Positions 44,928-53,359 of a stretch of 64,000 nucleotides of DNA are shown piece after piece. The number at the start of each line of letters is the position of its first letter. Positions within the stretch are counted from its first letter, which is position 1. The translations under genes and the position numbers were made by a program. Origin of the DNA: Tectiglobus sp965247245 (GTDB taxonomy: Bacteria > Pseudomonadota > Alphaproteobacteria > Rhizobiales > Hyphomicrobiaceae); contig CBDFGV010000003.1 in assembly GCA_965247245.1 (NCBI GenBank), positions 496,001 through 560,000 on the forward strand, given 5' to 3'. Under the pieces are notes generated by a model. The model saw nothing but the letters and a program-made list of their open reading frames with translations, was not told where the DNA came from and did no database searches.

Positions 44928-45967
44928 CTTTGATGTACGGGTTCACGACTGCGGACAACAGTCCCTCACTAGTACGTCAGGCAAAATGGACAGCCCGTTG
45001 AGCGACAAGGCACACCCGGCCAACCCGCTTCAATTCTACCAGGTCCAATTTGGAGTCCCGCAGCTCGTGAGTAGCCAAATTCAAAAAATGATGCTCACCA
45101 AGCTGACATATCTAACCGTTCTATCGAGTCCATCCAAGCAAACTTAAGCAATTCAAGGATAGGCGTACGGTTAACTAATGTGGATCGTTGGGAAGGCAGC
45201 AACGGCACGGATACAAGTGCGAGAATCCAAGGCCCATCAAACTCATCTGCACCCTACGGTGACCTGACAGTTTACTGGTTCTCAGCATTCCTCGACGACA
45301 AGCTCAGAGAAATAGTGTTGTTTGAATGGACCATCGCTGGCACCGCGTTGCGGGCTAGCTAGTATTGAAGTGATAGTCAAAAAGATTCAAAAGTCCTTAA
45401 AGCTAAGCGCGAATTTCACAAAGCTATCAATCCGCTCTCGAACTTCCAGCTCCAAGATCAACTCAATTCCCGAAGTGCGAACCAACAGTCTCGTCGCGCG
45501 TAAGCGAACTTACTTCATAAAAAACAAACAACTAGCAACCCAACCCGTCGCCGCCGATAGCTATGTCTTAATGTTGCCTCACCTTAGCCATGACTGTGGC
45601 AGAAAGGCATTCCGTTGCAACTATGCAACCATTACGCCGAATTACCGGCATAAGATGTCAACCTAGTTTGCTTGCCGAGGAATCCTCGCATACAACCGAA
45701 CCCACAGTATGAGTCGTGCGGCAACCCAATAGGGTCGCAATGTGATCGGTCAGATAGCTTAATCATCTTACCGGCACCGCAGGGAGCAAGCCCGGCGTAG
45801 TTTGAGCCGCACTCATAGTTTCCGAGTCTGTAGAGCGTTGTAATTCGCGTCCGGTCCGAGCCGCGTGCGCACACGCGCGTGCGTGCCGTTCGGTCTGGGC
45901 ACGGGCTGTCGCCGGGCAGCGCGTGATGCTTTCTGCAACAACCGCAACCACAGATGTGGAGAATATC
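44928..45967. other. Long AT-rich intergenic region between the porins
   Basis: About 1040 bases without a convincing gene. The left two thirds are AT-rich and carry only short open frames lacking protein features. The right end is GC-rich and includes a 25-base perfectly alternating pyrimidine-purine run at 45862-45886 (see its own entry). It should contain the promoter of the second porin. No remnant of a third porin could be recognised by eye. Confidence 0.5.
45862..45886. other. Alternating pyrimidine-purine tract (Z-DNA-prone)
   Basis: Every base from 45862 to 45886 alternates pyrimidine and purine, composed almost only of CG, TG and CA steps. Such runs adopt left-handed Z-DNA under negative supercoiling. 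It ends about 80 bases before the start of the second porin and so overlaps its probable promoter or leader. Confidence 0.6.
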
Positions 45968-47224
45968 ATGATTGGGGGACTACAGAAAACGGTCAGCCGG
46001 TTTGCCATCGTCGCCGCTGCAGGCGCGATGTCTTCAACCGCTGCAATGGCTGCCGACCTTGGCGGCAACTGCTGTGCTGACCTTGAAGAGCGTGTTGCTG
46101 AACTCGAAGCAACAACTGCTCGTAAGGGCAATCGCCGTGTTTCGCTGACCGTATCTGGTCACGTGCACGAAGCGATCGTCTTCTGGGATGTTGACACACC
46201 AAGCAACCCAACCAACCTGGCGTTCGCAACCAATGAATCTAACGTATACATTGGTACGCACAACGCATCTCGTTCGCGCTTCCGCTTCCGCGGTTCTGCG
46301 AACATCACAGGTGATTGGTCTGCTGGCTTCTATATGGAGTTCGGTGTTCGCCGTAACAACCTGGCCGGTACCACCCAGGGCGACTCTCGCCTGACAAGCG
46401 GTATCGACATTCGTCACGAAGCTCTGTACCTCAAGTCTAAGACTTACGGTACATGGTGGGTAGGCTGGACCTCTTCTGCTGCTGACGGCATTACCGAAAT
46501 TTGTATCGGTTGTGGCCTGGGCAACGGTCCTGACTTCTCTGATGACATGGGTTCGCTCGTAGCTGGTAACGGTGCATCATTTGCTGCACATGCTTCAGCT
46601 GCTGGTGCTTTCTCTGGTGAAGGCGACCGTCGCAACATGGTCCGCTACATCTCACCAACCTTCGCTGGTTTCGTCTTCTCGTCTGCATGGGGTGGTGACG
46701 ACTTCTACGACGTCGCACTTCGTTATGCCGGTGAATTCGGCTCAATCCGCGTCGGTGCAGGTGTTGCCTACCAGAAGGACACCAACGGTGTTGACTCTGC
46801 CGGCATCTCCGGAAACTCTTGCACAAACTCTGGTGCTTCTGGCGACCGTGATTGTGAATCGATCGGTCTGTCGGTGTCTGCACAGCACGTTCCAAGTGGC
46901 TTGTACTTCGCATACGCGTTCGGATACAACCACGACAACTTCGCTGTCACTAACGACACCAACACTGGTCACCACATCACAGTCGGTTTGAACCGCAAGC
47001 TGAACTCACTGGGTAAGACCAACTTCTGGGGTATGTACACAACGAACGATCGTGAAATCGGGCTGAACTCTACGCTCGACGTATACGGCTTCGGTGTAGA
47101 CCAGAAGATCGACGCAGCAGCTATGGAAATGTACCTCTGGTACAAGCACATGGAAGCTGAGGTCAACGGTGTTGAAACCGGTGAATCTGACCAGGTCGTA
47201 CTTGGTGCACGGATCAGGTTCTAA
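45968..47224 (+). CDS. Outer-membrane porin, Porin_2 family (copy 2)
   Basis: A 418-residue paralogue of the porin at 43662. The ATG at 45968 is chosen because it aligns with the start of copy 1 (MIGGL...), and GGAG lies at 45958-45961. The frame is open back to 45923. A signal peptide is followed by ADLGGNCCADLEERVAELE, nearly identical to copy 1. The barrel loops then diverge strongly and are longer, with extra Cys pairs (EICIGCG and SCTNSGASGDRDC). It ends in VVLGARIRF with C-terminal Phe. Codon choice indicates very high expression. The loop differences imply different solute selectivity or phage/surface exposure. Confidence 0.95.
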   Translation: MIGGLQKTVSRFAIVAAAGAMSSTAAMAADLGGNCCADLEERVAELEATTARKGNRRVSLTVSGHVHEAIVFWDVDTPSNPTNLAFATNESNVYIGTHNASRSRFRFRGSANITGDWSAGFYMEFGVRRNNLAGTTQGDSRLTSGIDIRHEALYLKSKTYGTWWVGWTSSAADGITEICIGCGLGNGPDFSDDMGSLVAGNGASFAAHASAAGAFSGEGDRRNMVRYISPTFAGFVFSSAWGGDDFYDVALRYAGEFGSIRVGAGVAYQKDTNGVDSAGISGNSCTNSGASGDRDCESIGLSVSAQHVPSGLYFAYAFGYNHDNFAVTNDTNTGHHITVGLNRKLNSLGKTNFWGMYTTNDREIGLNSTLDVYGFGVDQKIDAAAMEMYLWYKHMEAEVNGVETGESDQVVLGARIRF

Positions 47225-47255
47225 GATTATCGCAAGACGATCTAGAATTGGAGAA

Positions 47256-47278
47256 GGGGGCTATTTAGCCCCCTTTTT
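47256..47278 (+). terminator. Intrinsic terminator of porin copy 2
   Basis: GGGGGCT (47256-47262) pairs with AGCCCCC (47267-47273) around ATTT and is followed by five T residues (47274-47278), about 30 bases after the stop. Confidence 0.93.
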
Positions 47279-47459
47279 CTCTGTCTGCATCCGATACAGT
47301 TATCCGTTGCTGCTCTGCAACATGACATATCTGATACACTCAGACAGTGAAACTTTCATCTGATGTTAAGTGCTGTGGAAACAAGATTGCTGAAACATTA
47401 GGTAATAGTTCAATATCAGACGACGGTCATCACAACGGCCATCTGGGGTACCAAGACCA

Positions 47460-47834
47460 ATGCGGTATTTTAGTGCAATCGCCAGTACTTTAGTAATGTT
47501 GAGCATTTTCAGCGCGGCACCTGCTATGTCGTTTCAGCAGGAACGTGTCGGTGCCTCACCAGCCGACGCAACCAGTGCATCGCCATCCGCTGCTGCAAGT
47601 TCAAGCAACGCGACCACTAACTTGGTTGGTTCTGATGCCGCATCATCAAAGAGCAAAGACGAAAGTGGTGCAAAGATCTCGATTCCTGGTCTCGGGACGG
47701 TAGGCGTATTGCCCAAGATGGACTTCGGCTTGGAGCTTCTCTACGGAGGAAATCAACCGAACGAAGACGTCAGAGAACCAAAAGAAGAAACTGATGATCT
47801 TCGAATTCGTGGCTCCATCAAGCACCGCTTCTAG
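47460..47834 (+). CDS. Small exported protein with outer-membrane-type C-terminus
   Basis: A 124-residue protein with a signal peptide (MRYFSAIASTLVMLSIFSAAPAMS). A Ser/Ala-rich low-complexity region covers residues 30-65. The short C-terminal segment reads LPKMDFGLELLYGG...DDLRIRGSIKHRF. Alternating hydrophobic residues and the final Phe resemble the last strand of an outer-membrane barrel, yet the protein is far too short for a barrel of its own. I do not recognise a named family. It may be a periplasmic or outer-membrane accessory protein. It has its own transcription start after the porin terminator. Confidence 0.65.
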   Translation: MRYFSAIASTLVMLSIFSAAPAMSFQQERVGASPADATSASPSAAASSSNATTNLVGSDAASSKSKDESGAKISIPGLGTVGVLPKMDFGLELLYGGNQPNEDVREPKEETDDLRIRGSIKHRF

Positions 47835-47883
47835 CAACAGTCATCCATTCGGTACAACGTTTCACGGACTGCAGCGCCAAAGG

Positions 47884-49413
47884 TTATGCCTTTGGACGCA
47901 ACAGCCATGCCGTTGTCATCACGAGGCATAGGAAAACGCCCGGTATCACAGCCAGCGCATACAAATCAGTGGCAAGGACACCGGCGATGGCTGCACATAG
48001 GATGGCAGCGAAGGCTTCACACAGAGTTGCAGCCTTGGATGCCGCTTGTCGCCGGCGAAACAGGCTCCGCTTGGCTTGAACGTGAAACATCATTTGGATG
48101 ACGATCGCACACGACGTGCCCAACAATGTACCGAGTAAAGCAGCTGCGGCACCCCAAATGGACAAAAATGCCAAGCCAATGAGAAACGGCATCGCGACCA
48201 AGCCAACAAGCAATAACACGGCACAAAGCTTCGCCGTCACGCGTGAGTGATTGGAGACCGGCGCCGTTGCCATCAGATCCGGCGCATCTTCGCCAGATAT
48301 CGCGAGCCACGCTAACCCACCGGCCAGCTGGCTGATTGCCATAACGACGACTGGTCCAATGATCGCTGCCATCGGGTTGTTTTCGCCAAACGACACCCAC
48401 AACATCAAACCCGGTGGAACCAGATAGAAAACCTGCATCAGGGTCTGCGAAACCAGCCACGGATCACGAGCCAACAATCGCCACTCTTTGATCATCAAAG
48501 ATGCGCGGACGGATCGGGTCTGAACCGGGCGCAAACCAGAGTTTAGCGCCTGTTTCGGTTGGCCAATGTTAGCTGCCGTCAATACATGGCCACGAAATCT
48601 TTGGCTGCCAAAACACGCAGCCAAGCCCAGTGATACAACAGCGAAGGCCACGAGGAGACAGACTGCGCTGAGCTCACCAGTCACGGCATGACCGACCACC
48701 CACGCGGTTGAACCAGCATCTGGGGCTAGCGACCTGAGCCAGTCAGAAGATAACACCGATAGACGCGATACATTACCAAAACCAACGATCGCAACAGCTT
48801 GAATTCCAATAAGGAACGACGCGCTGACAATCGCCGCCGTGACTTGCGCTACAAGTCGTGTTCGACGCGCAGCAATCACTGAGAACAAGCACAGAACAAT
48901 GGCTGTTGCGAGGGCGGTCGATATCATGCCCAACGATAGCACCACCGCATAACCGCCGATCCAATGCCACCCATCCAAAGCGATAGCCACATTGATAAAT
49001 GGCGCGAGGAACAAGCCACTCATCGCCGCATTGCTGGCAGCCAGCATGATGAGGCGAACGGCGAACAGGTGGCCTGCTGGAGACGGAGATGAAAGAATGA
49101 GATCGAGATCATCGCGTGTGTAAAATGCCCGCGTCACCATCTCCAGTGCCTGTGACAGCATCATCGTCAACGCCAGCAACGCGCCACCGGTGAGCACCAG
49201 CAACGCCGCCTTTGACACAACGAAGCCGCCGACCAAATGTGCGTTCAAAATGTGATAGGCGAGGCCATGCAACCCAACCGTCAGCCCCAAGAGCACTGCT
49301 GCGATACCGGTATTTCGCCATCGATGGGCCTTGCCAAACAACCACGACCAATCCCGCCAGGCCAGACGAAGCTCATGTGCTGCAAACCACTGGAGAGACG
49401 CCACGCTGTTCAT
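47884..49413 (-). CDS. ABC exporter permease subunit (ABC-2 like)
   Basis: A 509-residue membrane protein with about 11-12 hydrophobic segments and a cytoplasmic stretch near residues 280-310 (RSVRASLMIKEWRLLARDPW). The pattern of LxxKExRxLxRDP inside the second half is typical of ABC-2-type permeases, and a similar ELRLAWRDW occurs at the start, suggesting internal duplication. Its ATG overlaps the stop of the upstream ATPase gene by four bases (ATGA), so the two form one transporter. The substrate is unknown. Confidence 0.85.
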   Translation of the reverse strand: MNSVASLQWFAAHELRLAWRDWSWLFGKAHRWRNTGIAAVLLGLTVGLHGLAYHILNAHLVGGFVVSKAALLVLTGGALLALTMMLSQALEMVTRAFYTRDDLDLILSSPSPAGHLFAVRLIMLAASNAAMSGLFLAPFINVAIALDGWHWIGGYAVVLSLGMISTALATAIVLCLFSVIAARRTRLVAQVTAAIVSASFLIGIQAVAIVGFGNVSRLSVLSSDWLRSLAPDAGSTAWVVGHAVTGELSAVCLLVAFAVVSLGLAACFGSQRFRGHVLTAANIGQPKQALNSGLRPVQTRSVRASLMIKEWRLLARDPWLVSQTLMQVFYLVPPGLMLWVSFGENNPMAAIIGPVVVMAISQLAGGLAWLAISGEDAPDLMATAPVSNHSRVTAKLCAVLLLVGLVAMPFLIGLAFLSIWGAAAALLGTLLGTSCAIVIQMMFHVQAKRSLFRRRQAASKAATLCEAFAAILCAAIAGVLATDLYALAVIPGVFLCLVMTTAWLLRPKA

Positions 49414-50207
49414 GCGACGACCGCGCTAGCGTGCAACGCATCAGCCGTGCTCTCATCCTCCGCAACGATCTGCAAAAAGATCTCTTCGAGCGTCTGATCC
49501 CTTCGACCTTCTCCAGCACGCAACTCATGCAGCGCTCCTTCCGCCAAGAGCCGCCCATTGCCGATCACGCCGATACGATCTGCCATCCGCTCGGCGACCT
49601 CGAGGATATGGGTCGTCATAATGACCGTCACGCCGCTGGCGACAAGCTCCCGCAGAACGGCCTTCACCTGGCGCGCGGACCCTGCATCCAGACCGGTGAG
49701 TGGTTCGTCCAGGATGATCAACTTCGGCTGATGCAGGAGCGCACCGGTCAAAGCCACCTTCTGGCGCATCCCTTTAGAGAACCCCTGACAGCGTTCCCCG
49801 GCATGCTGGGCGAGACCAAATTGCTCGAGAAGTGCCACGGCTCGGAGCTGCGCCACATTCGGATCCATGCCCCACAGCCCGGCGATGAACTCAAGGTATT
49901 CAATCGGCGTTAGCTTATCGTAGATCATCGGCTCATCCGGAACCCAGGCCGTGATCCGTTTCGCTGAAATCGGATCTCTGAGGGCATCGGTCCCAAAGAC
50001 CGAAATCGATCCAGCATCTGACTGCAACAAGCCAGCAACCATCCGGAGGGTTGTCGTCTTGCCTGCACCATTGGGCCCAAGCAACGCATAGAATTCGCCC
50101 TGACGAATGTTCAAGGAGAGATTATCGACCGCCGTGAAGTCATCGAACGACTTAACCAGACTGGTCACGTGAAGGGCGGGTGGCAGTTTATCTGTACTCA
50201 GGATCAT
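49410..50207 (-). CDS. ABC exporter ATP-binding subunit
   Basis: A 265-residue ATPase. Walker A is GPNGAGKTT near residue 44, the signature GFSKGMRQKVALTGAL near 137, Walker B LIILDEPLTGLD near 160, and the switch His in MTTHILEVAERMADRIG. The signature has FSKGMRQ in place of the canonical LSGGQ, as is common in ABC-2 exporters of the CcmA/NatA type. It is translationally coupled to the permease downstream. Confidence 0.92.
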   Translation of the reverse strand: MILSTDKLPPALHVTSLVKSFDDFTAVDNLSLNIRQGEFYALLGPNGAGKTTTLRMVAGLLQSDAGSISVFGTDALRDPISAKRITAWVPDEPMIYDKLTPIEYLEFIAGLWGMDPNVAQLRAVALLEQFGLAQHAGERCQGFSKGMRQKVALTGALLHQPKLIILDEPLTGLDAGSARQVKAVLRELVASGVTVIMTTHILEVAERMADRIGVIGNGRLLAEGALHELRAGEGRRDQTLEEIFLQIVAEDESTADALHASAVVA

Positions 50208-50387
50208 GGATAGCCAATACGCATATACATCCTCACGCAGCGCACTTTATGCTGCTGCAACACGAACGCATCATGTTAGAAGAAACCTATTGACCTTGAG
50301 TGAACGAAGACACCGCAACTGCAATGACTAACCGTATCATTCCACGCATCGATTAATTTGAACGGCTAAGATATTGGGAGACATTCA

Positions 50388-50792
50388 ATGGGCGAGAACC
50401 AGCGTTTTGAACCAATATCGATCTTGCTGACCAGGTTTCCCAACTACCAACCGATGGTCACAGGATGGGTGGTCAGTCTCACAATCGTCATCGCTTTGCT
50501 TGGAGCCAACGTGACGCCAGCCCGTGCCTACGAGAACCACCAGATGTGGGAAAAGGTGCGAGTGCAGGGCAAGCTCTGCATGAAGAACCACGAGCACTAT
50601 GGCAAGAGCCCGCCATGGGTGACCAAAAAAGGCGCCATAGCCTATGCCCATCGACAGTGGGAAGGCTTTACAACCTGGGAATACGGCAAAGCCTGGGGCA
50701 AGCTTAGATTGGCGGTTGGCAAGCGACAACGCTGCGAACAGTCCAATGGCCGCTGGGTCTGTTCCATCATCGCCAGACCCTGCCGAAGATAA
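50388..50792 (+). CDS. Small exported protein of unknown function
   Basis: A 134-residue protein. Residues 24-47 form a hydrophobic segment ending TPARAYE that can be a signal peptide with a long N-region or a membrane anchor. The mature part of about 85 residues has MKNHEHYGKS, AIAYAHRQWEGFTTWEYGKAWGKL and two Cys near the end (QRCEQ and WVCSI) plus PCRR. This spacing of Trp, Tyr and Cys recurs in small secreted proteins of Hyphomicrobiales, but no function is known to me. GGGAG at 50376-50380 precedes the ATG. Confidence 0.7.
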   Translation: MGENQRFEPISILLTRFPNYQPMVTGWVVSLTIVIALLGANVTPARAYENHQMWEKVRVQGKLCMKNHEHYGKSPPWVTKKGAIAYAHRQWEGFTTWEYGKAWGKLRLAVGKRQRCEQSNGRWVCSIIARPCRR

Positions 50793-51157
50793 CCGCGACA
50801 CAAGCCGAAAAGACCTCTCCCCCCCAACACCAAGGGACAATGCGAGTGCCTACGGTAGCAAGTGGAAAAAAATCTCCCGATTGTGACATAGGTAACAGCC
50901 CCGCGCTCAAGCATCGGCCATAGTGCCTTCATCAGATCAGGGCGTTCCCCCTCCCTTCCGCTCTGGTCTTCCTCCCCCTCCCTTGCCAAGGCCGCTGGTC
51001 CCCCCGACCAGCAGCTGTATTTTTTTTTGGCCCGTTAGGATCGAGTCGAATTCTTCCACTCGTCAGGGCGAAGCAACCAAAAACGGCTGGGCAAGCTGAG
51101 CGCAACGCCGATAATCCATAAACGAGTGCGGGAAAGTCGCTGGCAGAGCCAGCCATC
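50793..51157. other. Intergenic region between the small exported protein and tRNA-Ser
   Basis: About 365 bases with no recognisable gene. It includes a C-rich pyrimidine stretch near 50947-50990 and the terminator-like hairpin listed separately. Nothing else was identified. Confidence 0.5.
50994..51028 (+). terminator. Terminator-like hairpin with delayed T-tract
   Basis: GCTGGTC (50994-51000) pairs with GACCAGC (51006-51012) around CCCCC. Nine T residues at 51020-51028 follow after seven bases. The gap makes it atypical. It could end the transcript of the gene at 50388, although it lies about 200 bases after that stop. Confidence 0.5.
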
Positions 51158-51247
51158 TGGCGGAGGGGGTGGGATTCGAACCCACGAGACGCTTTCACGC
51201 CTGCCGGTTTTCAAGACCGGTGCCTTCAACCACTCGGCCACCCCTCC
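51158..51247 (-). tRNA. tRNA-Ser (anticodon UGA)
   Basis: On the minus strand the 90-base gene starts GGAGGGGTGGCCGAGTGG and has an anticodon arm with loop CTTGAAA, giving anticodon UGA (plus-strand 51211-51213). A long variable arm typical of class II tRNA follows, then the T-loop GGTTCGAATCC. The acceptor stem GGAGGGG (51241-51247) pairs with CCCCTCC (51162-51168), followed by discriminator G. A genome-encoded CCA occupies 51158-51160. It decodes UCA, UCG and UCU class codons. Confidence 0.97.
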
Positions 51248-51263
51248 GCATGCGATGCTCTTA

Positions 51264-51418
51264 TCCCGGCTGCAGCCGGGAACAACGCGGAAGACATCGT
51301 CTAACGGTGTTTCCGGCCAATCTCAAGCCTCACCTCAGGCCGGATTGCCGCAGATCCACAGTCTGAGCACCAACTCCATGAGCGGTAGCCCCCCGCCACA
51401 ACCCCGGATTTGTCCGGG
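51264..51418. repeat. Pair of palindromes resembling a rhizobial intergenic mosaic element
   Basis: TCCCGGCTGCAGCCGGGA (51264-51281) is a perfect 18-base palindrome. CCCGGA (51403-51408) and TCCGGG (51413-51418) form a second hairpin around TTTG. Both have the CCCGG...CCGGG core seen in dispersed intergenic repeats of rhizobia (RIME/BRU-RS-like). The stretch between them contains no gene. Family assignment needs a genome-wide copy search. Confidence 0.5.
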
Positions 51419-51534
51419 CACAAGACTCCCAACTTCTGGGGTCATCTGCTAGATCTAATACAACAGACCCGACTCACGGATGCGTGCGTAAAGGACTAAC
51501 GTAAACAACGTTCAAACTTCGCTTTGAGGCAAAT

Positions 51535-52698
51535 ATGCGCTACGGGCCGCTTCACCTCTTCATCGGACTGCTGATCATACTTTGGACTGTGCCCGCCACA
51601 GCCCAAAAGAGTGGCTTCAAGTCGAAAGCCAAGCGCGCAATCCTGATCGAATATGCATCCGGTAGCACACTCTACGAAAAGAATGCAGACGACCTTATTC
51701 CACCAGCAAGCATGAGCAAGTTGGTAACGCTGGCTGTTGTATTTCGTGCTCTCAAAGAGCGGAAAGTCAGCATGCAAGACGAATTCGTCATGAGCGAACA
51801 TGCCTGGCGCACTGGTGGTGCACCGTCGCGCACATCAGCGATGTTTGTTCCGATCAACAAGCGCGCCACGCTCTCGGAGCTATTACAAGGTATCATTGTG
51901 CAGTCCGGCAACGACGCGTCCATCGCGATTGCGGAGGGCCTGGCGGGCTCTGAAGAAGCCTTTGCCAAGATCATGACCAAGGAAGCCCGCCGTATCGGGC
52001 TTGAGAAATCAACATTTGGCAATCCGACCGGGCTACCAAATCCAAAACAGCTCATGTCCGTTCGGGAACTCGGGATATTGGCCGAGCACCTCATCCGGGA
52101 ATACCCAGAGCTCTACAAGATGTTCGCGCAGCGGCGCTTCAACTATCGCCGCCATAAATTCATCAACCGCAACCGCCTGCTGTTCTCTGACCTGGGTGTC
52201 GACGGATTAAAGACTGGATACACAAAGGAAGCCGGCCACGGTGTGGTGATTTCGGCCACTCAGAAGGGGCGCCGGTTGATTGCCGTGATTGCCGGTATGA
52301 AGTCCAGCAATGACCGTTGGAGCGAGGCCCGTCGTATTCTGGAATGGGGCTTCAAGGATTTCAGCGACTACAAGCTGTTTGGTGGCGACCAGGTCGTCGG
52401 TCAGGCCCGCGTATGGGGCGGATCGCAAATCTTCGTGCCGCTGGTCGGGCAGAGCGATATTGCCGTCACGCTACCGCGTTACCCGGTCAACCAGAAACTG
52501 CGTGCGGAGGTTGTCTACGACACGCCACTCAAGCCGCCGATCGCAAAGGGAGACAAGGTCGCGTTTCTTAAGGTGACCAGCACTTCGGGTACAACCAACA
52601 GGGTCCCGCTTTATGCTGCCCAGGATGTTGAACGCGCAGGAACAATGCGGCGCGGTTTAGACTCGCTCTTTCACCTTGCGTTCGGCTGGCTGCCCTAA
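51535..52698 (+). CDS. D-alanyl-D-alanine carboxypeptidase (PBP5/DacF type)
   Basis: A 387-residue periplasmic serine peptidase that trims the terminal D-Ala from peptidoglycan stem peptides. A signal peptide (residues 1-23, ending ATAQ) precedes the catalytic motifs SxxK (Ser59-Met-Ser-Lys62), SGN (Ser124-Gly-Asn126) and KTG (Lys226). The C-terminal PBP5-like beta domain follows and ends in an amphipathic membrane-associating helix. It is followed after two bases by tmk, an arrangement typical of Hyphomicrobiales. Confidence 0.94.
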   Translation: MRYGPLHLFIGLLIILWTVPATAQKSGFKSKAKRAILIEYASGSTLYEKNADDLIPPASMSKLVTLAVVFRALKERKVSMQDEFVMSEHAWRTGGAPSRTSAMFVPINKRATLSELLQGIIVQSGNDASIAIAEGLAGSEEAFAKIMTKEARRIGLEKSTFGNPTGLPNPKQLMSVRELGILAEHLIREYPELYKMFAQRRFNYRRHKFINRNRLLFSDLGVDGLKTGYTKEAGHGVVISATQKGRRLIAVIAGMKSSNDRWSEARRILEWGFKDFSDYKLFGGDQVVGQARVWGGSQIFVPLVGQSDIAVTLPRYPVNQKLRAEVVYDTPLKPPIAKGDKVAFLKVTSTSGTTNRVPLYAAQDVERAGTMRRGLDSLFHLAFGWLP

Positions 52699-52700
52699 CG

Positions 52701-53354
52701 ATGACAGCGGCACGCTTCATAACCTTTGAAGGCGGCGAAGGCACCGGCAAATCAACGCAAATCAGATTGCTCGCCGATGCCCTGCGGGCGAAGGGTATCA
52801 CTTGCGTGGAAACGCGCGAGCCCGGGGGATCGCCCTTCGCGGAAACCATTCGCAACATCATCCTCGAACCAAAAACACCCCAGCATGGTCCCTTATCCGA
52901 GGCGTTATTGTTTTCGGCCGCACGCGCCGATCACCTGGAAAAGACCATAAGGCCCGCACTGGCCGCCGGGAACTGGGTGCTCTGTGATCGATTTGCCGAC
53001 TCGACCCGCGCCTACCAAGGTGCGGCGGGCGGGCTTGACTTAGACGTGCTGCTGCAACTTGAGGACACCGTGATCCAATCAACGCGGCCGGATTTGACGG
53101 TGATTCTTGATCTAGATGTTGCAAAGGCGTTTGAACGTGTAGCGGCCAGACGCGTGGAGCAAGCAGCCGCTTCAGATCCTGATGATGCCTACGAGAGCCG
53201 CCAACGAGACTTCCATGAAGCACTGCGGAAGGGTTTTCTCGACATTGCGAATGAGGAGCCTGCGAGATGCGTAGTCGTTGATGCAGAGCCGGAACAGCAG
53301 ACCATCGCCCAGAACGTCTGGTCGTTGGTGCAGACGAAGTTGCTGCAGGAGTAA
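52701..53354 (+). CDS. tmk: Thymidylate kinase
   Basis: Phosphorylates dTMP to dTDP. The 217-residue protein has the P-loop EGGEGTGKST at residues 9-18, the DR(F/Y) motif CDRFADSTRAYQGAAGG and the lid region near RVEQAAASDPDDAYESR. Length is normal. It sits between the carboxypeptidase and holB, with near-zero spacing that indicates one operon. Confidence 0.96.
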   Translation: MTAARFITFEGGEGTGKSTQIRLLADALRAKGITCVETREPGGSPFAETIRNIILEPKTPQHGPLSEALLFSAARADHLEKTIRPALAAGNWVLCDRFADSTRAYQGAAGGLDLDVLLQLEDTVIQSTRPDLTVILDLDVAKAFERVAARRVEQAAASDPDDAYESRQRDFHEALRKGFLDIANEEPARCVVVDAEPEQQTIAQNVWSLVQTKLLQE

Positions 53355-53359
53355 CGCGA

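Noticed and set aside
45322..45666. 114-codon frame in the porin spacer
   Set aside because: Composition is AT-driven, with a run of Lys/Ser/Ile and no recognisable motif or ribosome site.
51001..51160. CRISPR or other direct repeat array near the tRNA
   Set aside because: Only pyrimidine-rich low-complexity sequence was seen, with no regularly spaced repeats.
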